Shown here: piece after piece, positions 8,061 through 17,679 of the stretch
Layout of the letters: each line of letters begins with the position of its first letter
Numbering within the stretch: position 1 is the first letter of the stretch
Source of the DNA: Lachnospiraceae bacterium
Lineage (GTDB): Bacteria; Bacillota; Clostridia; Lachnospirales; Lachnospiraceae
Reading direction: 5' to 3'
Assembly (NCBI GenBank): GCA_024682835.1
Contig: JAIKYU010000142.1
Span: 1 to 56,319 of the forward strand
Length of the DNA: 56,319 nt
Translations under genes and position numbers: made by a program
Notes under the pieces: generated by a model
Databases searched by the model: none
What the model was told of the DNA's origin: nothing
What the model saw: the letters and a program-made list of their open reading frames with translations, nothing else

Positions 8061-9143
8061 TTACTGATGGCTCTTTTCGAACGCATCCATGAAATCAACC
8101 AGCTTCTTAACGCCCTCGATCGGCATGGCGTTGTAGATGGAGGCGCGCATACCGCCCACCGAGCGGTGTCCCTTGAGGCTCACAAAACCCTCTGCCGTCG
8201 CGTTTTTGATAAACTCGGCATTGAGGTCCTCGCTGTCCGTGACGAAGGGGACGTTCATCAGGGAGCGGTCCTCCTTCCGGACGGTGCCCTTGAACATTTT
8301 GCTCTGATCCAGGAAATCATAGAGGATCTTCGCCTTCTCCTCATTGCGCTTCTTCATCTCGGCGAGGCCGCCCTGGGCTTTCAGCCACTCAAAGACCAGA
8401 CCGCAGATGTAGATCGCCCAGCAGTTGGGGGTGTTGTACAGGGAGCCGTTGTCCGCCTGGGTCTTCCATCTGAGCATGGTCGGCACGTAGTCCTCGAGGT
8501 CCTCGCGGATGAGATCCTTTCTGATAATGGAGATGACCAGTCCCGCGGGGCCCACGTTTTTCTGGACGCCGCCGTAGATCACGCCATACTTCGTGATGTC
8601 CACCGGCTCCGATAAAAAGCAGGAGGAGACGTCCGACACGAGATCATGGCCCTTGGTGTTGGGGAGTGTCTTGAATTTCGTGCCGTAGATCGTGTTGTTT
8701 TCACAGATATAGACGTAATCCGCGTCCGCGGGAATATCCAGATCCGAGCAGTCGGGAATGTAGGAAAAGGTCTTGTCCTCGCTGGAAGCGACCTTTACGG
8801 CCTCCAGATATTTTCCGGCCTCCTGGTACGCCTTTTTCGCCCACTGTCCCGTCACGATATAGGCCGCCTTGCCGTTCTTTTTGAGGTTCATCGGAACCGC
8901 CGCAAACTGCTGGCTGGCACCGCCCTGCAAAAACAGCACCTGATAATTGTCCGGAATACCGTAGAGGTCACGGATATCCTGCTCCGCCTTTCCGATCAGC
9001 TCGTCGAAGATTTTGGTCCGATGGCTCATCTCCATCACGCTCATTCCGCAGCCGTGATAGTCGAACATCTCCTCCTGTGCCTTCTTCAGAACCTCCTCCG
9101 GCAGCACCGCCGGGCCCGCCGAAAAATTGTACACCCTGCCCAT
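8061..9143 (-). CDS. serC: Phosphoserine aminotransferase
   Basis: SerC converts 3-phosphohydroxypyruvate and glutamate to phosphoserine, the second serine step, using PLP. The 360-residue product begins MGRVYNFSAGPAVLP, the invariant SerC start, and has the PLP lysine in GGVQKNVGPAG and the C-terminal GHRSVGGMRASIYN. ATG 9143 is preferred over a longer upstream start because it gives the family length and follows GAGGAGG by about nine bases. It is the first gene of serC-serA-DUF1015 and has its own promoter and a leader of about 200 bases. No serB is seen nearby. Confidence 0.95.
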   Translation of the reverse strand: MGRVYNFSAGPAVLPEEVLKKAQEEMFDYHGCGMSVMEMSHRTKIFDELIGKAEQDIRDLYGIPDNYQVLFLQGGASQQFAAVPMNLKKNGKAAYIVTGQWAKKAYQEAGKYLEAVKVASSEDKTFSYIPDCSDLDIPADADYVYICENNTIYGTKFKTLPNTKGHDLVSDVSSCFLSEPVDITKYGVIYGGVQKNVGPAGLVISIIRKDLIREDLEDYVPTMLRWKTQADNGSLYNTPNCWAIYICGLVFEWLKAQGGLAEMKKRNEEKAKILYDFLDQSKMFKGTVRKEDRSLMNVPFVTDSEDLNAEFIKNATAEGFVSLKGHRSVGGMRASIYNAMPIEGVKKLVDFMDAFEKSHQ

Positions 9144-9347
9144 CTTTTGCTTCCTCCTCTTTTTGAATCCTCTCAACCTTTCTGTCTTTTCTTACATTTT
9201 TCTTTTATTCTTTTTTACTTTTATTACCTGTTCAACTGATTCTTATTTTCTCTTTCATTGCCTTTTTCATCGCCTCTTTCAACTGCTTTCCATTCGGATA
9301 ACGGCAAATCATATGCGAAAAGATGTCAGTCAAACAATTTGGTTATC

Positions 9348-9375
9348 AGTATAATCCAAAATTGTTTTTTGTCAA
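9348..9375 (-). promoter_or_regulatory. serC promoter
   Basis: TTGACA (9375-9370), 16 nt and TATACT (9353-9348) on the minus strand form a strong promoter. The transcript would have an A-rich leader of nearly 200 bases before serC. It contains two short open frames ending in serine codons (9279-9293 and 9232-9270). Confidence 0.75.
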
Positions 9376-9402
9376 TATCGTAATATTGTAACAAACGTTA
9401 TT

Positions 9403-9798
9403 CTATTTTTTATAAACGAATTGTCGCTGAACAAAAAAATTGACAAGGAACAGAAATAGATCGACAGGAATCTTGACAAACAGTTCCTCTCCGCCGAAGA
9501 TCCTGTGAAGAACCGTCACAAGAAGCGCGCTCATACACATCTGTCCCGCCGCAAGCAGTGCATAGCGGACAAGCGATCCAAGACGCGAGGCGTCGGAGCG
9601 AAAAACAACGGTGTAATTGATCAGAAAATTGTAGGCTGCAGAGATGATTCTTGCCAGAACAGTCGCCGTGGCGACATAGAGACCGGTCTTAAAAAGCCAT
9701 GCATTTCCGTCAAAAATCGCACAAAAAATGCGGAAAAGGACAAGGTCGATCAGGGAAGAGGAAAGGGAACTGATCATATATTTGAAGAAGGTGCGCAT
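9403..9798 (-). CDS. GtrA family membrane protein
   Basis: The 131-residue product has four hydrophobic segments with the GtrA pattern: an N-terminal KYMISSLSSSLIDLVLF, the NFLINYTVVF motif after the second segment, and the closing NFFVQRQFVYKK. GtrA proteins are thought to move lipid-linked sugars across the membrane for cell-wall or surface glycan modification. The gene starts three bases after the L,D-transpeptidase stop, so it shares that transcript, and a cell-envelope role fits the neighbour. Confidence 0.88.
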   Translation of the reverse strand: MRTFFKYMISSLSSSLIDLVLFRIFCAIFDGNAWLFKTGLYVATATVLARIISAAYNFLINYTVVFRSDASRLGSLVRYALLAAGQMCMSALLVTVLHRIFGGEELFVKIPVDLFLFLVNFFVQRQFVYKK

Positions 9799-9801
9799 GA
9801 T

Positions 9802-11361
9802 CTATTCGTGCACGATCACCGGCGTGCCGACTTCCACCTTTTCGTAGAGGGGACCCGCAGACGCATAGGGAAGATTGACACAGCCGTGAGAGCCGGAATT
9901 CCGATAGATTTCGTTTCCGAAGGTGCCGCGCCAGGTGGCGTCGTGGAGGCCGTAATGCTTGTAAAAGGCCATCCAGTAATGAACAAAGGATTCATAGCCG
10001 TCCCCGCGGAGGGTTCGGTTTCGCTGCATGAAATAGATGTCGTAGACGCCGGGCGGCGTGTCAAAATGACGGCTGTGGCAGCCGGTGACCACGGGCATCT
10101 CCATATCAATTCTGCCGTTCTCGAAATAGTACAGCATCTGCTGGCCGATATCCACCTCGACATAGGTTTTGCCAATGTCGTCCGTTCCGAGCTGTCTGGC
10201 CTCATGCGTCAGCACCGGCACATGCTCCCCTGAAGGACGGTTTTTCACCGCCTCCATGAGCCATTCCATCTCCGCGTCAGTGTCAATCTCGTTGCCGTAG
10301 GTGCCGGCCGGCACCTGGATCACCCGGCCGTCGTGGGTCGTGAAATCGCGGGTCTTATTGAGGGTGCTGTAGCGGTCGCACAGGTTCATCACAAAAGCGG
10401 CGATCTCCTCCTCCTTGATGATGAGCTCCCCGTTGGCACTCTGTGCAAAGCCGTTGACCTCGCGTGCATCCTCCGGCAGCATTTCCACATGCTCTCCCCC
10501 GATGAGGTAATGTGTGGCGTCTTCCTCAGCCTCCTCCCTGTCGTCGCTCTCCGGCGTGCCCGCCGCAGCAGGATTCCCCGCTCCGTTGTAAAGCGCATGG
10601 AGCTCGGCGCCGGTGAGCAGCCAGCGGTCCGTCACCGAAGCGTCCAGCGTGATGGTCTCGTCACCGAGCCGGTAAGAAAGATTCGGGATTCTTGTCTTTT
10701 CAATTGCCTCAAAGGTCGCCATCACGGATCTGTCCGCCTCCGTGACCACCTGTTCCTCATAGCAGCTGCCGTCTGTGTCGAGGGAAACGAAATACTCTCC
10801 CCCGCCGATCTTTTCCTCCGCGGTTTTTAAGATCGCCTCCCTGACCGGACGCGCTTCCACATTCATCACCAGCTGATAGCCCTCCGGCGTCTGCTCGATG
10901 GACGCGCATTGGGGCTCAGACGTGTCCTCAAAGATATCCCAGGCATTGATCGCTTCCGCGAGCGCATCCCTGTTAAAATCCAGCGTCGGCGTCAGCTTGC
11001 AGTGAACGCCGCCGGTGAGTCCGCGCAGCAGGGACAGCGGCGTCTGCAGGGCATAGACCTCCTTCACTGCCGGCAGGTAACTGCTTGTAATGCTTAACCT
11101 GTCCGTCGGAACAGCCAGTCGGTCATCGTTTCTCCCGATCAGCATGACAACCGCGGGCAGCCCCTCCGGATCGGTGTCCGTTCCGTCGAGTGCGCGCGCA
11201 GCCTCTAACGGGGTGAGTCCGGTGACGTACACGTCATTCAACCACACCCCCAGTCCGAAGCGTCCCTCATAGAGTTTGTTCATCACGAGACATCCGGCGG
11301 CGGCGAGAAGCAGCGTCCCCGTCACCAGCGCGATCAGTCCCGTGAGGACCTTTTTGATCAT
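9802..11361 (-). CDS. L,D-transpeptidase (YkuD) with PG-binding domain
   Basis: The 519-residue exported enzyme would make 3-3 peptidoglycan cross-links or attach proteins. It has one N-terminal membrane anchor (LTGLIALVTGTLLLAAAGC), a large extracellular region of the type fused to YkuD in Clostridia (VTGLTPLEAARALDG, near 45-60), and a C-terminal YkuD domain. The catalytic motif is complete: HDATWRGTF, then SGSHGCVNLP with the nucleophile Cys near residue 494. It follows ilvB with a gap of only four bases, although the functions are unrelated. Confidence 0.92.
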   Translation of the reverse strand: MIKKVLTGLIALVTGTLLLAAAGCLVMNKLYEGRFGLGVWLNDVYVTGLTPLEAARALDGTDTDPEGLPAVVMLIGRNDDRLAVPTDRLSITSSYLPAVKEVYALQTPLSLLRGLTGGVHCKLTPTLDFNRDALAEAINAWDIFEDTSEPQCASIEQTPEGYQLVMNVEARPVREAILKTAEEKIGGGEYFVSLDTDGSCYEEQVVTEADRSVMATFEAIEKTRIPNLSYRLGDETITLDASVTDRWLLTGAELHALYNGAGNPAAAGTPESDDREEAEEDATHYLIGGEHVEMLPEDAREVNGFAQSANGELIIKEEEIAAFVMNLCDRYSTLNKTRDFTTHDGRVIQVPAGTYGNEIDTDAEMEWLMEAVKNRPSGEHVPVLTHEARQLGTDDIGKTYVEVDIGQQMLYYFENGRIDMEMPVVTGCHSRHFDTPPGVYDIYFMQRNRTLRGDGYESFVHYWMAFYKHYGLHDATWRGTFGNEIYRNSGSHGCVNLPYASAGPLYEKVEVGTPVIVHE

Positions 11362-11365
11362 CTTT

Positions 11366-13069
11366 CTATTTGTCTTTCCCTTCCGCGCGGTTCAAATCAT
11401 CCGCGTCAAAAGCCTCATTGATGGGCTTTCCCGCTGGCACCATCGGAAACACCATGTCGTCCTTGTCGATCTGACAGTCGATGACCACAGGCTCTGTGTC
11501 TGTCAGTGCCCGGGCAAGCACCGTCTCTGCCTGATCCCTTTCGGTGATCCGGTAAGTCTTGCAGCCAAGCCCCTCCGCCACCTTGCAGTAATCCACCCGG
11601 TCGCTTAACACCGTCTGCGAAAAATGCTTCTGATAGAACAGATCCTGCCACTGTCTGACCATGCCCAGCACCTGATTGTTGATGATGATCTCGATCAGCT
11701 TCAGATTGTATTTGTCATAGTAGCGTGAGATCGTCGCCAGCTCGTTCATATTCATACGGAAGCATCCGTCCCCGGCGATGTTGATCACTGTTCTTCCGGG
11801 ATTGCCCACAGCGGCGCCGATCGCGGCGCCCAAGCCGTAGCCCATGGTACCGAGTCCGCCGGAGGTTAAGAAGGTGCGCGGCATGCGGTAATGATAATAC
11901 TGTGCGGCCCACATCTGATGCTGCCCCACGTCCGTGACGATGATGGAATCCTCCGGTGCAAGACGCTCCAGTGTCTCAATGACATAGGGACAGGTGAGTG
12001 CCTGATGGTCATAGGCAAGCGGGAAGGCTTCCTGATTATGCCTGATCTCCTCCAGCCACTCCGTATGCTTCATCGGCTTCATCTGACGGTTCATCTCTGT
12101 GAGCACCTCCCGCAGATCGCCCACGATGCTTGCGTTGGTGCGGATGTTTTTGTTGATCTCCGCCGCGTCGATATCGATGTGCAGAATCTTCGCACCCTTG
12201 GCAAAGGTTCTGGGATTACCGATCACGCGGTCCGAAAAGCGCGCGCCCAGCGCGATCAGCAGATCGCAGCTGCTCACGCCGAAGTTGGAGGTCTTGGTTC
12301 CGTGCATACCGATCATGCCGGTGTACAGCGGATGCGTCCCCGGAAATGCACCCTTTCCCATGAGGGAATCGCAGACCGGCGCATCCATCATCTCCGCAAA
12401 TCGAAGCAGCTCATCAGAGGCGTTGCTGATGACTGCGCCGCCGCCCACGTACAGGTAGGGCTTTTTTGCTTTTGCGATCATGGCAAGGGCCCGTTCGATA
12501 TCCTCGTCCTTCCAGCTCTTTACCCGCTCCGGTTCCGAAGGCTTTTTCGGCTCATAATCGCAGGATGCCGCCGTGACGTCTTTGGTGATGTCCACAAGCA
12601 CCGGGCCGGGCCGTCCGCTTTTTGCGATTCTGAAGGCCTTGCGGATGGTTTCCGCAAGCTTCGTCACGTCCTTGACGATGTAGCCGTGCTTGGTAATCGG
12701 CATTGTGATCCCGGCGATATCCGCCTCCTGAAAGCTGTCCTTGCCCAGAAGCGGCAGAGTCACGTTGCAGGTGATCGCCACCATCGGCACGGAGTCCATG
12801 TAAGCCGTCGCGATGCCCGTCACCAGATTGGTGGCTCCGGGTCCGCTGGTGGCCAGGCACACGCCGACTTTACCGGTGGACCTGGCATAGCCGTCGGCCG
12901 CATGAGCCGCTCCCTGTTCATGTGAGGTCAGGATATGTGTAATGCGATCCTGCTGTTTGTACAGCTCGTCGTAAATGTTGAGAATGGCTCCCCCGGGAAA
13001 GCCGAATACCGTATCGACCCCCTGTTCCTTCAGGCACTCCAGTACGATCTGCGATCCGTTTAATCTCAT
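11366..13069 (-). CDS. ilvB: Acetolactate synthase large subunit
   Basis: This TPP enzyme condenses pyruvate into acetolactate, or with 2-ketobutyrate into acetohydroxybutyrate, for branched-chain amino acid synthesis. The 567-residue product shows the activating Glu in LTSHEQGAAHAADGYAR, the FAD/quinone-like central domain, and the TPP motif GDGCFRMNMNEL ending NNQVLGMVRQW. ATG 13069 (MRLNGSQIVLECL) matches the family start and follows GGAG by five bases; upstream TTG 13105 and ATG 13093 are alternatives. No small subunit ilvN follows, so it must be encoded elsewhere. Confidence 0.95.
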   Translation of the reverse strand: MRLNGSQIVLECLKEQGVDTVFGFPGGAILNIYDELYKQQDRITHILTSHEQGAAHAADGYARSTGKVGVCLATSGPGATNLVTGIATAYMDSVPMVAITCNVTLPLLGKDSFQEADIAGITMPITKHGYIVKDVTKLAETIRKAFRIAKSGRPGPVLVDITKDVTAASCDYEPKKPSEPERVKSWKDEDIERALAMIAKAKKPYLYVGGGAVISNASDELLRFAEMMDAPVCDSLMGKGAFPGTHPLYTGMIGMHGTKTSNFGVSSCDLLIALGARFSDRVIGNPRTFAKGAKILHIDIDAAEINKNIRTNASIVGDLREVLTEMNRQMKPMKHTEWLEEIRHNQEAFPLAYDHQALTCPYVIETLERLAPEDSIIVTDVGQHQMWAAQYYHYRMPRTFLTSGGLGTMGYGLGAAIGAAVGNPGRTVINIAGDGCFRMNMNELATISRYYDKYNLKLIEIIINNQVLGMVRQWQDLFYQKHFSQTVLSDRVDYCKVAEGLGCKTYRITERDQAETVLARALTDTEPVVIDCQIDKDDMVFPMVPAGKPINEAFDADDLNRAEGKDK

Positions 13070-13127
13070 GACTGCTCCATCCCTGTGCTTCATTTTACCC
13101 GCCAAAACCGGCAGGCGTCTGTCTTCT

Positions 13128-14789
13128 TCAGACCTCCAGTATGGCTCCGCGGTTGCCGCTGGTCACCATTTCCGCGTAGCGGGCCAGATAGCCCGTCGTG
13201 ACCTTCGGTTTTCTGGGCTGCCATTTTGCCTTTCTTGCCGCCAGCTCCTCATCGCTCACCAGAAGCTCCAGCTTCAGATTCGGAATGTCGATGTGGATCA
13301 TATCGCCCTCCTCCACCAGTGCAATCGGGCCGCCGACCGCCGCCTCCGGTGAGACATGGCCGATGGATGCGCCGCGGCTGGCACCGGAGAAGCGTCCGTC
13401 CGTAATCAGCGCCACGGTGGAGCCCAGTCCCATGCCGGCGATGGCGGAGGTGGGATTGAGCATCTCCCGCATGCCGGGTCCGCCCTTGGGTCCCTCATAA
13501 CGGATCACCACTACGTCGCCCGCGACGATCTTTCCGCCCTTGATGGCTGCGATCGCATCCTCTTCACAGTCAAAGACGCGCGCCGGTCCGTCGTGTACCA
13601 TCATCTCCGGCACGACAGCACTGCGTTTGACCACACTTCCGTCCGGAGCAAGGTTGCCTTTTAACACCGCAAGGCCGCCGGTCTTTGAGTACGGATTGTC
13701 GATGGGTCTTATGACCTCCGGATTGCGGTTCACCGCATTCTTTATATTCTCGCCGACGGTTTTGCCGGTCACGGTCATGCAGTCTGTGTGGAGAAGCCCC
13801 GCATCCGCGAGAATCTTCATTACGGCATACACTCCGCCGGCCTCATTCAGATCCTCCATGTAGGTCGGTCCCGCCGGTGCCAGATGGCACAGGTTCGGCG
13901 TCTTCTCACTGATGGGATTGGCAAAGCTGATGTCAAAATCGAATCCGATCTCGTGCGCGATGGCCGGCAGATGAAGCATGGAATTGGTGGAACATCCCAG
14001 CGCCATATCGACGGTCAGCGCATTCAGAACCGCGTCCTTCGTCATGATGTCCCGCGGGCGGATATTTTTGCGGACCATCTCCATGACAGCCATGCCCGCG
14101 TGTTTGGCGAGCTTTAACCTCTCCGAATAGACCGCCGGTATCGTCCCGTTGCCCTGAAGGCCCATTCCGAGCGCCTCCGTCAGACAGTTCATGGAATTGG
14201 CGGTATACATGCCGGAGCAGGAACCGCAGGTCGGGCAGACCTTGTTCTCGAATTCAAGCACATCCTCCTCCGTCATCGTGCCGGCCGCGTGGGCGCCCAC
14301 CGCTTCAAACATGGAGGAGAGACTCCGCTTCCGGCCCTTCACATGACCGGCCAACATCGGGCCGCCGGAGACAAAGACGGTCGGCACATTGACACGGGCC
14401 GCCGCCATCAGAAGACCCGGCACGTTTTTATCACAGTTGGGAACCATGACCAGCGCGTCAAACTGATGGGCGATTGCCATGCACTCGGTGGAATCCGCGA
14501 TGAGATCCCGGGTGACAAGGCTGTATTTCATGCCCACGTGTCCCATGGCAATGCCGTCACAGACCGCGATGGCGGGAAAGACCACCGGCATGCCACCGGC
14601 CTCGGCGACACCGAGCTTCACCGCTTCCACGATCTTGTCGATGTTCATATGACCGGGAACGATCTCATTAAAGGAGCTGACAATGCCCACCATCGGTTTC
14701 CTGATCTCCTCGGCCGTAAAGCCGAGCGCGTTGAGCAGACTTCTCGCCGGGGCCTGCTGCATCCCTTCTTTCATATTATCACTGATCAT
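13128..14789 (-). CDS. ilvD: Dihydroxy-acid dehydratase
   Basis: IlvD dehydrates 2,3-dihydroxy-3-methylvalerate or -isovalerate to the 2-keto acids of isoleucine and valine synthesis, with an Fe-S cluster. The 553-residue product keeps the cluster cysteines in [10 protein letters not shown] and [19 protein letters not shown], plus the C-terminal [17 protein letters not shown] lies six bases before the start. It lies between leuB and ilvB on the same strand. Confidence 0.96.
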   Translation of the reverse strand: MISDNMKEGMQQAPARSLLNALGFTAEEIRKPMVGIVSSFNEIVPGHMNIDKIVEAVKLGVAEAGGMPVVFPAIAVCDGIAMGHVGMKYSLVTRDLIADSTECMAIAHQFDALVMVPNCDKNVPGLLMAAARVNVPTVFVSGGPMLAGHVKGRKRSLSSMFEAVGAHAAGTMTEEDVLEFENKVCPTCGSCSGMYTANSMNCLTEALGMGLQGNGTIPAVYSERLKLAKHAGMAVMEMVRKNIRPRDIMTKDAVLNALTVDMALGCSTNSMLHLPAIAHEIGFDFDISFANPISEKTPNLCHLAPAGPTYMEDLNEAGGVYAVMKILADAGLLHTDCMTVTGKTVGENIKNAVNRNPEVIRPIDNPYSKTGGLAVLKGNLAPDGSVVKRSAVVPEMMVHDGPARVFDCEEDAIAAIKGGKIVAGDVVVIRYEGPKGGPGMREMLNPTSAIAGMGLGSTVALITDGRFSGASRGASIGHVSPEAAVGGPIALVEEGDMIHIDIPNLKLELLVSDEELAARKAKWQPRKPKVTTGYLARYAEMVTSGNRGAILEV

Positions 14790-14818
14790 CTTTCTCCCTC
14801 CTGTATTTACTAGTCATC

Positions 14819-14842
14819 ATATCGTTAATAAAATAACGATAT
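14819..14842. promoter_or_regulatory. Hairpin between leuB and ilvD
   Basis: A 9-bp perfect inverted repeat (ATATCGTTA, 6-nt loop, TAACGATAT) begins four bases after the leuB stop. It is A+T-rich and lacks a T-run on the minus strand, so it more likely sets mRNA processing or stability than termination. Confidence 0.45.
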
Positions 14843-14846
14843 TCCG

Positions 14847-15947
14847 TCACGCTATCCGGGCGGCGATCTCATCTCCCATCTCCGCGGTTCCGACCTTGCG
14901 GATCCCTTCCGTTTCCCCGTCTGCGGGCATGATGTCGCCGGTTCTGATGCCGTCCGCAAGGACCTTCTTAACTGCCTGATCCACTGCGTCCGCCTCCTTA
15001 TCGAGGTCGAAGCTGTAGCGCAGCATCATGCCGGCCGAAAGGATGGTCGCAATCGGATTGGCGATTCCCTTCCCGGCGATATCCGGCGCCGAGCCGCCGC
15101 TGGGCTCATAGAGACCGAATTTTGTCCCGTTTAGGGAGGCGCTGGAAAGCATGCCGAGCGATCCAGCGATCATGCTGGCCTCATCCGACAGGATATCGCC
15201 GAACATGTTTTCCGTCAGCACCACGTCAAACTGACCGGGATCCCGGACCAGCTCCATTGCGCAGCTGTCCACGAGCTGATTCTTAAGCGTCACGTCCGGA
15301 TACTTCTCCGCAACCCTGGCGACCACCTTTCTCCAGAGGCGAGAGGAATCCAGGACATTGGCCTTGTCGACGCTGGTGACGAGCTTTCTGCGCTTTCTGG
15401 CGATGTCGAAGGCTCTGATCGCCACGCGTTCGATCTCCTGCTCGCTGTAGACAAGCGTGTCCGTCGCAACGAGCTGTCCGTCCCGCTCCACGGTGGAGCG
15501 GGGTCCGAAGTACAGACCGCCCGTCAGCTCCCTGATCATGACCATGTCAAAGCCTTTTGCGACGATGTCCGAACGTAAGGGGCATGCCGCAGCCAGCTCC
15601 GGATACAGATAGGCCGGGCGCAGATTGGCAAAGAGGCCCAGTGCCTTGCGGATCCCCAGAAGTCCCGCCTCGGGACGTTTGTCCGGCGGCAGCTTGTACC
15701 ATGGGCTCGTCGTCGTGTCGCCGCCGATGGAACCCATGAGCACCGCGTCCGCGGCTTTGCAGGCATCGATCGTTTCCTGTGTCAGCGGTTCGCCGCAGGC
15801 ATCGATGGAACAGCCGCCCATCAGGACGTCCTGAAAGGCGATTTCATGTCCGTAGACCTTGGCCGTTCTTGTCAGTACCTTTTTGGCCTCTGCCACGATC
15901 TCCGGACCGATGCCGTCACCGGGGATGCAGACAATGTTCATTTTCAT
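14847..15947 (-). CDS. leuB: 3-isopropylmalate dehydrogenase
   Basis: LeuB oxidises and decarboxylates 3-isopropylmalate in leucine synthesis. The 366-residue product starts [20 protein letters not shown] and carries the family signatures [31 protein letters not shown] and [14 protein letters not shown]. The Arg-rich substrate site ([11 protein letters not shown]) and LLGIRKALG distinguish it from isocitrate dehydrogenase. AGGA lies seven bases before the start. The leuA, leuC and leuD genes are not in the window. Confidence 0.96.
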   Translation of the reverse strand: MKMNIVCIPGDGIGPEIVAEAKKVLTRTAKVYGHEIAFQDVLMGGCSIDACGEPLTQETIDACKAADAVLMGSIGGDTTTSPWYKLPPDKRPEAGLLGIRKALGLFANLRPAYLYPELAAACPLRSDIVAKGFDMVMIRELTGGLYFGPRSTVERDGQLVATDTLVYSEQEIERVAIRAFDIARKRRKLVTSVDKANVLDSSRLWRKVVARVAEKYPDVTLKNQLVDSCAMELVRDPGQFDVVLTENMFGDILSDEASMIAGSLGMLSSASLNGTKFGLYEPSGGSAPDIAGKGIANPIATILSAGMMLRYSFDLDKEADAVDQAVKKVLADGIRTGDIMPADGETEGIRKVGTAEMGDEIAARIA

Positions 15948-15972
15948 GAGCTTTCCTCCTTACAAGCCAAAT

Positions 15973-16006
15973 ACGCCGTCTCCCCCCTTGCAGGTTGAGA
16001 CAGCGT
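15973..16006. promoter_or_regulatory. Stem-loop in the leuB leader
   Basis: ACGCCGTCTC and GAGACAGCGT form a 10-bp stem with one G-U pair and a 14-nt loop between yajC and leuB. The minus-strand side is followed only by ATTTGG, so it is at best a weak terminator. It could limit read-through from yajC or shape the leuB leader. No T-box consensus is visible here. Confidence 0.4.
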
Positions 16007-16028
16007 CGGTTTTCCTGTGCGATACCCT

Positions 16029-16430
16029 TTAGTTTTTGCTGCCGAAGCCTCCGAAAAGCTTTTTCTTCTCCGGCTCCTTCTGGGCGGTTTTCTCCGCCTC
16101 CGCCTGCTGCACCGCACTCTCCGGCTTTTCCACCTCGACGATGGCTTCCTTGACCATAGGGATCCGGCAGTTCTTGTTGTTGCCGAATTCAATGATCACC
16201 ATATCGTCCGCCACGTCGATGATCGTGCCGATAAAGCCGCCGGTCGTGCGCACGGAATCGCCCACCGCAAGGCTTGAGAGAAGCGCCGCCTTCTGCTTCC
16301 GCTCCTTTTGCTGCGGCCTGAGCATGATAAAATACAGAAACCCGAAGATGACCACCAGATAGACGACCATGAGCATCGTCCCGCCGCCGTTCATGCCGGC
16401 GGCTGCCGTTTCCAGAATGATTCCGTTCAT
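16029..16430 (-). CDS. yajC: Preprotein translocase subunit YajC
   Basis: YajC is the small membrane partner of SecDF. The 133-residue product has one N-terminal transmembrane helix (TMLMVVYLVVIFGFLYFIM) followed by LRPQQKERK, the family signature, a small beta domain (VGDSVRTTGGFIGTIIDV) and a charged tail. ATG 16430 follows GGAG by seven bases; longer upstream frames are rejected because they lack this site and run into the upstream region. It sits downstream of tgt, the usual tgt-yajC order in bacteria. Confidence 0.95.
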   Translation of the reverse strand: MNGIILETAAAGMNGGGTMLMVVYLVVIFGFLYFIMLRPQQKERKQKAALLSSLAVGDSVRTTGGFIGTIIDVADDMVIIEFGNNKNCRIPMVKEAIVEVEKPESAVQQAEAEKTAQKEPEKKKLFGGFGSKN

Positions 16431-16465
16431 AGACTTTCTCCTTTTCTCTCTTCCTGCCTTTTTCG

Positions 16466-16485
16466 ACTGCGGATGCATCCGCAGT
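16466..16485. other. 20-nt perfect palindrome between tgt and yajC
   Basis: ACTGCGGATG is followed directly by its reverse complement CATCCGCAGT. It could be a hairpin with a TGCA loop or a protein site. There is no T-run on the minus strand. Confidence 0.4.
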
Positions 16486-16524
16486 TTCACCCAGTCTACA
16501 TGATTTTCCGCAAAAACACAAGGG

Positions 16525-17667
16525 TTATGTGTCGGATCCCCGGCGCATCCTCTCGGCCAGTTCCCTGTGCCAGTGCGCATAGTCCCCCCGTTCAATCGAG
16601 GACCGGATATCGCTCATCAGATGATTGTAAAACCAGAGATTGTGCAGGACGCAAAGACGCAGTCCCAGCATTTCGCCGGCCTTCAGCAGATGCCTGATAT
16701 AGCTTCTGGAGTAGCGTCTGCAGGCCGGGCAGCCGCAGCCCTCCTCTATAGGGCGGCCGTCGAGCTCGAAGCGTGCATTCAGAAGGTTTAAATGGCCGTC
16801 CGCCGTGTAGACATGCCCGTGCCGTCCGTTTCTTGAGGGGTAGACACAATCAAAGAAATCGACCCCGCGGGCAACCGCCTCCAGAATGTTTTCCGGCGTC
16901 CCCACCCCCATGAGATAGGTCGGTTTGTCCTTCGGCAGGTGCGGAACGGTCACGTCCAGCACATGATACATCTCCTCATGGGTCTCACCGACCGCCAGCC
17001 CGCCCAGCGCATATCCGTCCAGCTCCATCGAGGCAATCTCCTGTGCCTGGCGGATCCGGATGTCATCATACACCGCTCCCTGATTGATGCCGAACAGGAG
17101 CTGTTCCTTGTTGATGGTCTCCGGAATCTGATTCAGTCTCTGAAGCTCCCGTTTGCAGCGCACCAGCCAACGGGTCGTCCGCGCGACGCTCTTTTCCACA
17201 TATTCTCTGTCCGCGCGGCTCGAGGGGCATTCATCAAACGCCATGGCAATGGTGGAGGCCAGGTGTGACTGAATGCGCATGCTCTCCTCCGGTCCCATGA
17301 AGATTTTTCTGCCGTCGATATGGGAGGAAAAGGTCACGCCCGCTTCGGTGATCCTTCTTTTTTCAGCGAGGGAAAAGACCTGAAAGCCGCCGGAATCCGT
17401 CAGGATCGGCACCCTGCAGTCCATGAAATGATGCAGTCCGCCCATGCGGTAGACCACGTCGTCCCCCGGGCGCAGGTGAAGATGGTAGGTGTTGGACAGC
17501 ACCACCTGGGTGTCCAGTGCCTCAAGATCCTCCGTGGACACGGCGCCCTTGATCGCCGCGACCGTCGCCACATTCATAAAAACGGGGGTCTGTATCACAC
17601 CGTGAACGGTGGACAGCTCCCCCCTTTTGGCATTTCCGTCGGTTTTCAGAACCCGGTAGGCCGCCAT
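16525..17667 (-). CDS. tgt: tRNA-guanine transglycosylase
   Basis: Tgt exchanges guanine-34 of GUN-anticodon tRNAs for a queuosine precursor. The 380-residue product begins with the family's DGNAKRGELSTVHG, contains the catalytic segment LTDSGGFQVFSL and the second Asp in GVDFFDCVYPSRNGRHG, and ends with a zinc site CGCPACRRYSRSYIRH. The gap to the upstream carboxypeptidase gene is 12 bases with no clear ribosome site, so translation probably depends on re-initiation. Confidence 0.95.
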   Translation of the reverse strand: MAAYRVLKTDGNAKRGELSTVHGVIQTPVFMNVATVAAIKGAVSTEDLEALDTQVVLSNTYHLHLRPGDDVVYRMGGLHHFMDCRVPILTDSGGFQVFSLAEKRRITEAGVTFSSHIDGRKIFMGPEESMRIQSHLASTIAMAFDECPSSRADREYVEKSVARTTRWLVRCKRELQRLNQIPETINKEQLLFGINQGAVYDDIRIRQAQEIASMELDGYALGGLAVGETHEEMYHVLDVTVPHLPKDKPTYLMGVGTPENILEAVARGVDFFDCVYPSRNGRHGHVYTADGHLNLLNARFELDGRPIEEGCGCPACRRYSRSYIRHLLKAGEMLGLRLCVLHNLWFYNHLMSDIRSSIERGDYAHWHRELAERMRRGSDT

Positions 17668-17679
17668 GGCACGGTAAGA

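Noticed and set aside
11891..12925. A 344-codon plus-strand frame opposite ilvB.
   Set aside because: Shadow of ilvB with no start signals or homology; G+C-rich codon structure produces such long antisense frames.
14790..16028. A T-box or other riboswitch in the leuB-ilvD-ilvB leaders.
   Set aside because: The gaps are under 90 bases and no T-box consensus is found; only simple hairpins are visible.
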